NCBI GenBank assembly: GCA_010279815.1
Contig: QEOQ01000092.1
Location: 141,216 to 156,253, forward strand
Length of the DNA stretch: 15,038 nucleotides
Direction of reading: 5' to 3'
Origin: Brachionus plicatilis
Lineage: Eukaryota; Rotifera; Eurotatoria; Ploima; Brachionidae
Below are positions 1 through 6,905 of this stretch, piece by piece. The notes under the pieces were generated by a model. The model was not told the origin of the DNA. It did not search any database and worked only from the letters and a program-made list of their open reading frames with translations. Positions within the stretch are counted from its first letter, which is position 1, and every line of letters begins with the position of its first letter. The position numbers and the translations under genes are program-made.

Positions 1-125
1 ACTTTAAATTTTTTTTTTCAAAAAAAAAGTCCGGACTTTAAAATTATTTCTTGATATAAAGCATGATTTAGCAAATTTAAAAAAAAAGTCCAGACTTGAG
101 ACTTGTGACTTTTAATCTATTTATC
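1..125. repeat. GTCC/GACTT motif cluster, left copy
   Basis: This AT-rich stretch has two A-tracts that each run into a GACTT motif. One contains the 10-bp palindrome AGTCCGGACT near 28-37. The other reads AAAAGTCCAGACTTGAG near 84-100 and is followed by further GACTT words. A related cluster lies at 1076-1200 with the two motif versions in the opposite order. This is seen directly. Whether it is a degenerate minisatellite or the remains of a transposon end is not clear. Confidence 0.4.
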
Positions 126-700
126 TAATCAAAACTTAATTCAAGTTGTTTAGAAAATTGGTGACTTAAAGCACAAAATTAGTAAGAAAAAGTACAAAAT
201 TTTAGACAAGTCCAAAAATCTTCTTGGGTCTGTATGTTGATATTTTTTTTAATGCTGTTTAATTATTAATAAAATGAAAACTTTTTAAATATTCTTATTA
301 CTTTTTTTAAATTAAATTAGGCAAACATAAAAAAATCGATTAATTTTGGTGGGTTTTTATTTAATTTAACTTAAAAAAATTTCTCAAGTCATTAAAATAA
401 AAGTACATGTCCTAACTTTTTAAAATTTTTTTTAAAAATTAAAGTTTTTCTTGTTTCTTTTTCTTTTTTATTTAATTGTTATAATTTATTTGGTAGTTTT
501 GAAATAAATTTTAAATCAATTTTATAATAATCAATTTTTTCTCATTTTAAAATTGACTATCCTAACGTAAAAAAAGGTCCAGTAGATCATAAAAAAAGAA
601 ATTAAATAGGTCCTTTTAGTAATATTTAAAATCCAGTCTTTTTAGTGTTAAAGGGGGGGGTAATTCAGATTTGTATAAAAGTATAATACTAATAAAGATC
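126..700. other. AT-rich non-coding DNA, nothing recognised
   Basis: Both strands are dense in stop codons and homopolymer runs, and I see no coding signal. Loose GTCC motifs recur near 208, 548 and 610. A run of eight G at 653-660 stands out in the AT-rich background but has no partner that I can see. Confidence 0.5.
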
Positions 701-717
701 AAGTACAGTAAATGAGC

Positions 718-800
718 CAGGTTTGGTCATTTGCGAAGCTTGGAGACAGTTGACTCCAAGTGTTCAGTGGTGTGGGTTCAAATCCGACTGCTGTCGCCAA
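718..800 (+). other. tRNA-derived segment, possible SINE head or tRNA pseudogene
   Basis: The sequence GGTTCAAATCC at 775-785 is a perfect match to the Pol III internal B box, the T-arm of a tRNA. An A-box-like stretch, TTGCGAAGCTTGG, lies at 731-743, about 44 bp upstream. Between them TTGGAG and CTCCAA can pair like an anticodon stem, but the loop is too long for a normal tRNA. The order of parts and the sequence around the B box (GTGGGTTC) resemble eukaryotic tRNA-Leu with a long variable arm. No 5' acceptor strand pairs with the 3' side, so a working tRNA is unlikely. The first TTTT after the B box lies near 853. A tRNA-derived SINE head or an old tRNA pseudogene both fit. Confidence 0.45.
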
Positions 801-820
801 AATCATGTGAACGTTGGCGA
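794..820. other. 7-bp stem hairpin after the tRNA-like segment
   Basis: TCGCCAA at 794-800 and TTGGCGA at 814-820 are exact reverse complements separated by 13 bases. The left arm overlaps the end of the tRNA-like segment, so a Pol III transcript from it could fold here. No known function is recognised. Confidence 0.4.
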
Positions 821-1075
821 TCTAAACAAAATGATAAAATCTTATGTTTAATATTTTATTCAAAACAATTTATTTTATTTATTTGATTATTTTATCCTTC
901 ATTTAAAAGAAAACTAAATATAAAGCTAAATAAGAGAAAATAAAATTTAAAAAAAATGGATAAATAAGTAAAAAGAAAATTAAAAATAATAAATTTTTAA
1001 ATCATATTTCATTTTGTCCATTGGAAGTGAAAGAACTTTTTCTTCATATTAAAAATCACATCAAATTAAAAATTA
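821..1075. other. AT-rich non-coding DNA, nothing recognised
   Basis: A- and T-rich sequence with frequent stops in all frames. No coding or repeat signal beyond simple runs. Confidence 0.5.
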
Positions 1076-1206
1076 AAAAAAAAAAGTACTGACTTGAGTT
1101 TAAAATGATTTTTTTCTGACTTTAGCACATGTCTGGTCAAAGTCATAGAAATCAAGGTCCATCCGCATTTAAAAATCCAACTTAGTCCGGACTTTAATTT
1201 TTATTA
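1076..1206. repeat. GTCC/GACTT motif cluster, right copy
   Basis: An A-tract leads into AGTACTGACTTGAG near 1085-1098, and AGTCCGGACT recurs at 1184-1193, followed by TTTAATTTTTATT. Both pieces match parts of the cluster at 1-125 in the same orientation but in swapped order. The stretch begins immediately beyond the broken end of the LINE fragment at 1207. Confidence 0.4.
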
Positions 1207-1378
1207 GTTTAAGTTTATTGAAGGCCTCTTGGTGTATAATATTTGAGAGGGTATCAATTTTTTCTCAAAGATCATGTAACATGACTTTTCAATAGAAATT
1301 TTCATTTTCCATTTGAAAAGCCATTTTTCAACTTCTTAAACACTAGAAAGGCCAAATTTTTTTATACCGTAAAAGCCC
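1207..1378 (-). pseudogene. LINE reverse transcriptase remnant, thumb region
   Basis: Read on the minus strand, this gives an open stretch with EVEKWLFKWKMKIS, then EKSCYMIF and a run ending in NLN before a stop. A W-x-x-KW-K-M-K-I core followed by K-S-C-Y-M-I-F is typical of the segment just after the catalytic YADD box in non-LTR retrotransposon reverse transcriptases, where the thumb begins. There is an in-frame stop a few codons upstream of EVEKW. The fragment lies in the right order and orientation to be the continuation of the reverse transcriptase at 1568-2290, with the 189-bp inverted-repeat element between them. The region that should hold the catalytic box is absent. I see no 3' UTR or A-rich tail, so the element was cut short here. 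The family is non-LTR, probably in the broad Jockey/CR1/L2 group, not resolved further. Confidence 0.6.
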
Positions 1379-1567
1379 AAAGTGGGTTTAAAAAACTCAC
1401 TAACATTTTTGTTTTATTTGACACATCTAAAATAATAATGACTTACAATTTTTATTTTTAAATATATAGTATAATATATTTAACATAAAATAAAATTTTA
1501 TTGGTAATAAAAAAACTTAAATTTGACTTAATTATAGCAGAATTAAAGGGTTTTTTAAACCCACTTT
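1379..1567. mobile_element. 189-bp MITE-like element with 18-bp terminal inverted repeats
   Basis: AAAGTGGGTTTAAAAAAC at 1379-1396 is the exact reverse complement of 1550-1567. The 150 bp between are AT-rich with no open frame. The element sits inside a LINE reverse transcriptase: the fingers/palm half lies at 1568-2290 and the thumb at 1207-1378, both on the minus strand. About 60 codons covering the catalytic motifs are missing, so this is not a simple clean insertion. No convincing target duplication flanks the repeats, and superfamily cannot be assigned. Alternatives are a chance inverted repeat at a deletion junction or a fold-back element. Confidence 0.5.
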
Positions 1568-2290
1568 AAATTTACTTTAAAAGATCTTTAATGCAGAAAC
1601 GATCTTATCCATTAAATGAGATAAGGAGGTAGATTAATACTTTTTTAGCTTGTAAATCGGTCCATCATGCTAAACTCTATCAAAAGCTTTAGAAATGTCA
1701 AAATAGAGACAACACACTTTTTTCTTTCTATTAAAAGACTACAACTTTTTGAATAAGAAAATGAAGATTATCTGCAATGCATCTATGTTTTCTAAATCCT
1801 GATTGTTCATGAATAAGTTGATTATTGTTCTCAAGAAAATTGTATATTCTAGTGAAGATGAAACGTTCAAGTAACTTTCCAAGGCAACTTGTCATACTAA
1901 CTGGACGATAGTTGTTAGGGTCTTGAGTGGGCGATGTTTCCTTGGGGATCATGGCTTCACTTGCTATTTTCCAGATTTCTAAACTCATGTTAAAAAGTTG
2001 ACTTATTTCTAACAAAGTCTCTTTAGGTAAATTTTTTAGCATTAAGTTGTGGATTCGATCTAAGCCAGACCCTGCTAGCTTTTTTAGTTTTTTTAAGGAA
2101 CTTGTAATTTCTAAAAGAGTGATGGAATTAAATTATTATTTATTATTTAAGAAATTTCCTATTTTTTGTGTGACTTCACTATTATCATCAGATTCAACAA
2201 AATCAAGATGAGGGCTAAAGGTTGTGGCTAAAAGATCACCAACGATTTTTCCTCTATCTGTGTCTGAATTATCTATGACACTCAGTCATA
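1568..2290 (-). pseudogene. LINE (non-LTR retrotransposon) reverse transcriptase, 5' part, broken
   Basis: Translation of the minus strand from about 2290 downwards gives the linker and the N-terminal half of a non-LTR reverse transcriptase. In order there are VIDNSDTDRGKIVGDLL, the AGSGLDRI box, NNYRPVSMTSCLGKLLERF (fingers, motif 1), HEQSGFRKHR (motif 2), LYFDISKAFDRV (motif A with its metal-binding Asp) and LPPYLI-x-WIRSFL. It is not functional. Two adjacent stops lie at 2133-2138, a frameshift near 1740, a TAG at 1670-1672 where a Trp codon is expected, a frameshift near 1640 and further stops near 1600. The longest open piece is 1731-2042. The protein would have copied element RNA into DNA at a nicked chromosomal target. 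The next part of the enzyme is replaced by the element at 1379-1567. The many separate lesions suggest an old copy. Confidence 0.85.
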
Positions 2291-2474
2291 GATCAAATAA
2301 TTCCCCTTAATTAATATTTAAGAAGCTCAGCATTAAAAGTTAAGTAATCTAATTATTTAAAATTTCACGAAGTTAGCGAGTTATCGATGTCAAGGTTGAA
2401 TAGTGAGAGAGAATAGATAATTGATTGATTACCAATTATCAATTAAGTATTAATATATATCGGACATATATATA
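2291..2474. other. Junction between the LINE and Helitron fragments
   Basis: AT-rich sequence joining two unrelated transposon pieces that run in opposite directions. The minus strand loses recognisable LINE similarity here, and the plus strand does not show the usual upstream helicase motifs. An AT-dinucleotide stretch near 2450-2475 marks the start of the Helitron homology and may be the break point. Confidence 0.4.
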
Positions 2475-2958
2475 TTATACCCGACAGAATTTTTAAATAG
2501 CTTAAATTTATCAGGAATGCCACCTCATAAATTATTTCTTAAAAAAGGCCAACCTATTATTTTACTTAGAAATGTCTCAGCTTCGGATGGATTGTGTAAC
2601 GGTACCAGGCTTATTTGTAGAAATTTTTACAGTAAAATAATTGAATGTCAAATAGCTGTTGGATCTAATGCTAAAAAAATAGTTTACATACCGAGAATGC
2701 CATTGATTCCAACTGATGCAAGTTTACCTTTCGAATAAAAAAGGCTTCAATTTCCTATACGACCAGCGTTTGCAATGAGTATAAATAAATCTCAAGGACA
2801 AACTTTAGAACACGTAGGGGTTTACTTAAACGAACCTGTTTTTACTCATGGGCAATTATATGTAGCCTTTTCAAGAGTGACAAATAAAAAAAATCTCAAT
2901 ATTGAATCATCCAAATCAGTTAACAAAAAACATAGTTTATACTGAGGTTTTTCAATAA
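2475..2958 (+). pseudogene. Helitron Pif1-like helicase, C-terminal fragment
   Basis: The frame reads YPTEFLNSLNLSGMPPHKL, then LKKGQPIILLRN, SDGLCNGTRLICRN, a stop at 2736-2738, [20 protein letters not shown] and [13 protein letters not shown]. These are the conserved last 150-160 residues of the Pif1-family helicase domain of Helitron Rep/helicase proteins. The INKSQGQ and LYVAFSRVT boxes match helicase motifs V and VI. After about 2917 the reading shifts by one base and ends in NIVYTEVFQ followed by TAA at 2956-2958, the usual Helitron C-terminus. One nonsense codon and one frameshift make it a pseudogene. The Rep nuclease and the Walker A/B part of the helicase are absent, so this is a 5'-truncated copy. 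The helicase would unwind DNA during rolling-circle transposition. The element's 3' end follows at 3006-3037, as expected. Confidence 0.9.
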
Positions 2959-3005
2959 ATTTTTTAGTGTGTTCTGCAATTTTTTTTCTTAATTTTATTT
3001 AAATT

Positions 3006-3037
3006 CCCCCGGCAGCGAAGCAACGGGTATCTACTAG
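3006..3037 (+). mobile_element. Helitron 3' terminus (hairpin plus CTAG)
   Basis: Some 48-79 bp after the helicase stop lies a GC-rich stretch, CCCCCGGCAGCGAAGCAACG, followed by GGTATCTACTAG. CCCG and CGGG can pair around an imperfect GC/GC inner stem. The element ends in CTAG at 3034-3037 and the next base is T, which fits Helitron insertion between A and T without target duplication. Hairpin, short spacer and CTAG are the known signature of Helitron 3' ends, where rolling-circle transfer stops. Confidence 0.8.
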
Positions 3038-3936
3038 TAGAATATAAAAATTCATAAATAATATCAAATAATAAAAAACAGATAACATTTTATTAAAAAC
3101 ATTATATAGAACGTTCCACGAGAACACGTTTAAATAATTAAAATATTTTAGAATGTTCAATGACTTCATATCATGCTTACAAATTAAAGCTTGGATCAAA
3201 GTAAGCAGCTGGTTGCTGCATAAAGCTATTCAAGAGCTAATGTTTCTACTATGATCCTCCAAAGTGATCGCACATTAAAATGTCAAGTATGATTTATAAT
3301 GGATAAAATACCACATAGGATTATATGTCATTCAAATTAAGTACAAAAAGTCCGATTCACGGACGTACATTTAGAATATATTAATAGCCTAAATCGATTC
3401 TCAAATATACAGTAATTAATAAAACATTAGAATAAATGAATGGCGCAGAGCTTGATGAGGTTGCTTGGCTTTTTCTTTTTTTGCTAGATAAATATTTGCC
3501 AAACAAATCAAACAAGGAAGAGTGATTGTTGCTCAAGTGATCAAAGATTCGACCAAATTGAGATTGACAAGTTTAGTAAACTAAGAGATATATGTGTGTT
3601 TATTTTATGATTTATTTGACAAGAATAAGCAATTTTCTTCTTCTCTTAGATGGATTTAATCCATTGCATATCAAACGATATGCTATTTGCAAAGGATTTA
3701 AAAGTTTACATTATTGTTTGTTCAATATTGCTCAATAGTTAGGCCAAATTCACCCCAATTTCGACTAGTATTAAATAAAATAGAATAAACAAAATATTAA
3801 ATTAAAACTCTTAAGAATTGGATATTAAACAAGATTTTGTATTGCTATAAATCAAAGTCTAAGTCTATTGTTGAGAATAAAGCTCTAAATTAAGAATATT
3901 CAGAGCGATGTTCGCCCAAGCTTTTGACACACTAAA
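3038..3936. other. Intergenic, no gene seen
   Basis: AT-rich DNA outside the Helitron end. No open frame on either strand has recognisable protein features. The short open frame over 2999-3199 on the minus strand is antisense to the Helitron terminus and lacks protein character. No repeat with other parts of the window was found by eye. Confidence 0.5.
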
Positions 3937-3986
3937 CTCGACTAGCTGGTTTAGTCAATTTAGTCGGCCAGCAGATAAAAGTCGAG
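3937..3986. other. Nested hairpin in a GC-richer patch
   Basis: CTCGAC at 3937-3942 pairs exactly with GTCGAG at 3981-3986. Inside it GCTGG at 3945-3949 pairs with CCAGC at 3968-3972. The two stems nest around a central loop that contains TTTAGTC and TTAGTCGG. This could be a structured RNA, a transposon end or chance. No family is recognised. Confidence 0.3.
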
Positions 3987-4802
3987 ATAAACGACCAGAG
4001 CTAATTAAATATTTTAATTTAAATTTTAAATTCATCGCTGGTTTTAATTATAAAGAGAGTCAGCATCTCAGTTTCTACGGATTGTATTTTATTTTGATTT
4101 CTTATTTGAACTAGAAATGAGATCTAAAGTTGAAAATTTTTTTCAATTTGTAAAAAGTCTGCAAAGAGCATTTAAATGCTGGATAAGTGAAAGGTCACTG
4201 GTTGTCAAATAAATTAAATTAAATTAATAGATAAATAATTAAATTTTTTTTTAAATTAAATTACAGATCAAAATTTTAGAATTTTTAACTTATCCAAAGC
4301 TATGATACGACAACTAAAAAAACAATATTTTTTGAATGAATAATTTTGTATATTTTGTAAAAAAAACTTTTGTTTTAATAATTTATTTTATAACTAATTT
4401 GTACATTTATTTTCACATTTTTTTGTAACTAGAAACAAGAATTAGTTAACAAATGTCATTTAAACTTTTTATTTTAAATTTTTTTAAACATCGCCAGGCG
4501 TAATTTTATGAAAATAAATAACAAATAATAATATATAACAAAATAATTTAAACTAATAGTATTCTATTTAAATATCTAACTTTTAATTTTTTTTAAGTAT
4601 CGATCAAAAAACATTAAAAATTATTTAACAGGCATTGTCATTTTAGAATGTAAATTTTCTTTGATAATAGCGTAATACCTTGCAAACTTCCCCATGGAGT
4701 TCTGGTGTAAAATGATTGAGTAAATAAGTTAAAAAATATTTTTTTAATTTTTTTGTAAACAAATAATATTTAACCCTGGAAAATATCAAAATTATTTAGT
4801 AG
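3987..4802. other. Intergenic AT-rich DNA
   Basis: No coding signal. A short open frame at 3908-4114 has no recognisable domain and is rejected as a gene. A diverged inverted repeat arm lies at 4671-4710 and is listed separately. Confidence 0.5.
4671..4710. repeat. Outer inverted repeat, left arm
   Basis: CGTAATACCTTGCAAA at 4671-4686 matches the reverse complement of 5912-5927 in 14 of 16 bases. TGGTGTA at 4703-4709 matches TACACCA at 5891-5897 exactly, with 16 and 14 bases between the two blocks. The arms bracket the 914-bp element at 4811-5724 at unequal distances (about 100 and 165 bp). They may be the ends of an older element that received the younger one. Confidence 0.4.
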
Positions 4803-4810
4803 ATATTTAT
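4803..4810. repeat. 8-bp target site duplication, left
   Basis: ATATTTAT here is repeated exactly at 5725-5732, immediately outside the two ends of the inverted-repeat element. An 8-bp duplication is typical of hAT-type insertion. The AT-rich context makes a chance match possible but not likely at exactly these positions. Confidence 0.6.
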
Positions 4811-5095
4811 GGGTCCTACTAAAATACTGCCCCCAATTTTTTAAAATTTTCTGACCCCCATTTATATATTTTTGCAAAGCAAAAATATTTTTAAAAGTTT
4901 TAATATATCATGTTTTTCTCCAGGATGTAAGTTTTCGAGAATTTCAAAAGATTTCATAATAATTGAGAAAAATTCAATTTTTAATTGTAATATTTGATAT
5001 TTTTTGTTTTATTGATTTAGTTTTAAGATTTTTTAATAAAAATTACAATTAATTTTATAAAAAAATAAAGTCTATGTCTTAAATTTTTAATAAAG

Positions 5096-5112
5096 TATAT
5101 ATATATATATAT
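5096..5112. repeat. (AT)n microsatellite
   Basis: Seventeen bases of alternating T and A lie in the centre of the 914-bp inverted-repeat element. Simple repeat with no further meaning seen. Confidence 0.8.
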
Positions 5113-5488
5113 GATAAACTTAAATGAGGCGAAATTTTTTATTTTTTTTTTTGCAATATTTTGCCTCTTTTTTCTGATTTTCGTAAAGGTAAAGTACGTT
5201 TCTTTTTATTTTAATTTGATCTTTTGGTGGTTGAATCATTTTTAAAAATTTTAAAAATTTTAAAAAATTTAAAACTAAAATAAACTTTATTTATAAATGC
5301 GAATGGGAAACAACTTGGCTCTTTTTTCTACTTGCAAATGCTCTTAGTATATGCAATGGTTTATCGTATTAAAACTTTTAACTCCTATTTCAAAATAACT
5401 AAGGTCTTTTATTATAATCAAAATATCTCAAAAACTATACTTCCTGGAGAAAAACAAGGCAAATTTTTGGAAAATAAAATGGAAAAAT

Positions 5489-5529
5489 GGGGGTCAGTCG
5501 TAAAAAATTGGGGGTCAGTAGGGGGTCAG
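5489..5529 (+). repeat. Three extra GGGGGTCAG subterminal motifs
   Basis: GGGGGTCAG occurs at 5489-5497, 5510-5518 and 5521-5529. Two more copies in the same orientation lie in the right terminal arm at 5675-5683 and 5700-5708. The left arm has an inverted copy at 4851-4859 and one lacking a base at 4827-4834. The first two internal copies are separated by TCGTAAAAAATT, close to the spacing sequence in the terminus. Such repeated words near transposon ends are often transposase binding sites; that role here is inference. Confidence 0.6.
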
Positions 5530-5724
5530 GTTTTTATAAGTATAAAAATGTTCGATTTTCACAAAAAATAAAAATTTTGGAGACAAACTAGTTTAATTTT
5601 CAAAAAATAGAGAAAAATTAAAACTAAATGATATATTAAAACTTTTAAAAATATTTTTGCTTTGCAAAATAAATGGGGGTCAGAAAATTTTAAAAAATTG
5701 GGGGTCAGTATTTTAGTAGGACCT

Positions 5725-5732
5725 ATATTTAT
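5725..5732. repeat. 8-bp target site duplication, right
   Basis: ATATTTAT, identical to 4803-4810, directly abuts the right end of the 914-bp element. Confidence 0.6.
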
Positions 5733-5890
5733 TGTTATAAAAAATCGGCAATTTTAGTATTTTCATTTCTAAAATTAAAAAAAAATTAATAAAAAGCTGA
5801 TAAACTTATGCCAAGGGGTTAATGTGAAAATTAAATAGAAAAAAATTGTGGTTCTATCCGAGTCTTAGGTACTGGGTTTATGGCTATTAA

Positions 5891-5927
5891 TACACCACAG
5901 CCTCGGTGTAATTTGCAAGGATTTACG
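5891..5927. repeat. Outer inverted repeat, right arm
   Basis: TACACCA at 5891-5897 and TTTGCAAGGATTTACG at 5912-5927 are the partner of the arm at 4671-4710. They lie in a slightly GC-richer patch, about 5860-5950, which otherwise shows no coding sense. Confidence 0.4.
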
Positions 5928-5949
5928 GGAGGTCTTGCCATTACCTATA

Positions 5950-6857
5950 GTTTTATATGATGTAGAAAAGTAAACTTTTCACTTAGAATAAAAATTTTGA
6001 TTCCGAATACAAATGTTCTGAAACCCGAATCATTGTCCACATTGTTTAAAAAGAAATGGGCTCTCTAGTTGAATATAAAATTAATTTTCAGTTAATAAAA
6101 ATATTATTCTTTAATCTTTTTTATTGAAGAATAAAAAAATTTTTCTTTATTTATTAAAAATGTGAAGCCAATAAAATTTTTTTTTATTCATTTAAGTTGA
6201 TTTTTAGCTTTATTTGTTTAAAATAAAATTAAATTTGTTGTGTAAAAATTGAGAGCCCAGATTTTTTGTGACAGTTTTTTTCTTAATGCCTTTAGTAAAT
6301 CGTAACTAAACATATTGTAGTAAAGTGACAAGAGAAAAGAGATTAGTTGCTATTTCTTATTTCAAATAAAGTGTTTAACTAAATACTAAGCTTATTATTC
6401 ACACACTCGGCCTGTACTACTTTATAAATTATCAGCTAATATGTGGCTATGTTTTTTATTTTAAATTACAGTCACAAAAAATATTATAAAAAAAGTATTC
6501 AATAAATTAATAACAAGTAGAAAAATTATTAATTTTTGAATTAAATAAGGCATTGTGAATTTTCATACAAACCTTCCAGAAATTACAAAAATAAAATTCT
6601 TTTTCATTAATTTAAATTAACGAAATTGAGCTTTTTAAACTTTGACGATGAAACAACATGAAACAAAAAATGTATCACTAGATTTCACAAAAAAAATTAA
6701 TAAAAATTAGCACAGGAAAAAATGGTGGTCAAATAAATTATCAATATTTTGTGATTTCTTTAATTTTGTCTCTTTAATATTCTAAATGGAACTTTTTTTG
6801 GAATTTGTAAATTTATTTTATTTGAATGTTGAAATTCTGTCATCGCTTCTTAAATAA
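5950..6857. other. Intergenic AT-rich DNA
   Basis: No open frame with protein character, no RNA gene and no clear repeat was seen on either strand. Confidence 0.5.
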
Positions 6858-6905
6858 TTTTATTTATTTATTTGATAAAATTAACCTCCTTTGAAGGAGA
6901 AGTGG
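6858..6905 (-). mobile_element. Probable LINE/SINE 3' end: hairpin and (AAAT)n tail
   Basis: On the minus strand CTCCTTCAAAGGAG (6886-6899) forms a 5-6 bp hairpin. Thirteen bases later comes an AAATAAATAAATAAA tail (about 6858-6873). A short stem-loop just before a microsatellite-like tail is a common 3' end for non-LTR retrotransposons and the SINEs that borrow their machinery. The body upstream, at higher coordinates, is not recognisable, so this is either heavily truncated or chance. Confidence 0.4.

Larger units (their letters stand above)
4811..5724. mobile_element. 914-bp non-autonomous DNA transposon with long inverted arms (hAT-like)
   Basis: The left arm 4811-4911 and right arm 5628-5724 are near-perfect inverted copies. 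They share GGTCCTACTAAAATACTG at the tip, two copies of the CCCCC/GGGGG-TCAG motif, TTTGCAAAGCAAAAATATTT and TTTTAATATATCAT. The left arm continues into 4912-4929, which matches the complement of 5438-5455 in 17 of 18 bases, so the right arm carries 172 extra bases at 5456-5627. The element is bounded by the 8-bp duplication ATATTTAT. No transposase is encoded: the open frame at 5332-5571 has no domain features and runs through the repeats. It would need an enzyme supplied elsewhere. The 8-bp duplication points to hAT, but the tips do not show a familiar hAT terminus, so the superfamily is uncertain. Confidence 0.75.

Noticed and set aside
653..660. Run of eight G
   Set aside because: Striking in this composition but a lone homopolymer. 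No second G run lies nearby for a quadruplex, and an assembly or sequencing effect is possible.
2999..3199. 66-codon open frame on the minus strand
   Set aside because: It is antisense to the Helitron terminus, rich in Phe, Tyr, Leu and Asn from AT runs, and has no family signature.
3908..4114. 68-codon open frame on the plus strand
   Set aside because: No domain, no homologue recognised and no splice or neighbour context. The length is expected by chance in 15 kb.
5332..5571. 79-codon open frame on the plus strand
   Set aside because: It runs from the interior of the 914-bp element through the repeated GGGGGTCAG words, so the frame follows repeat structure rather than coding selection.
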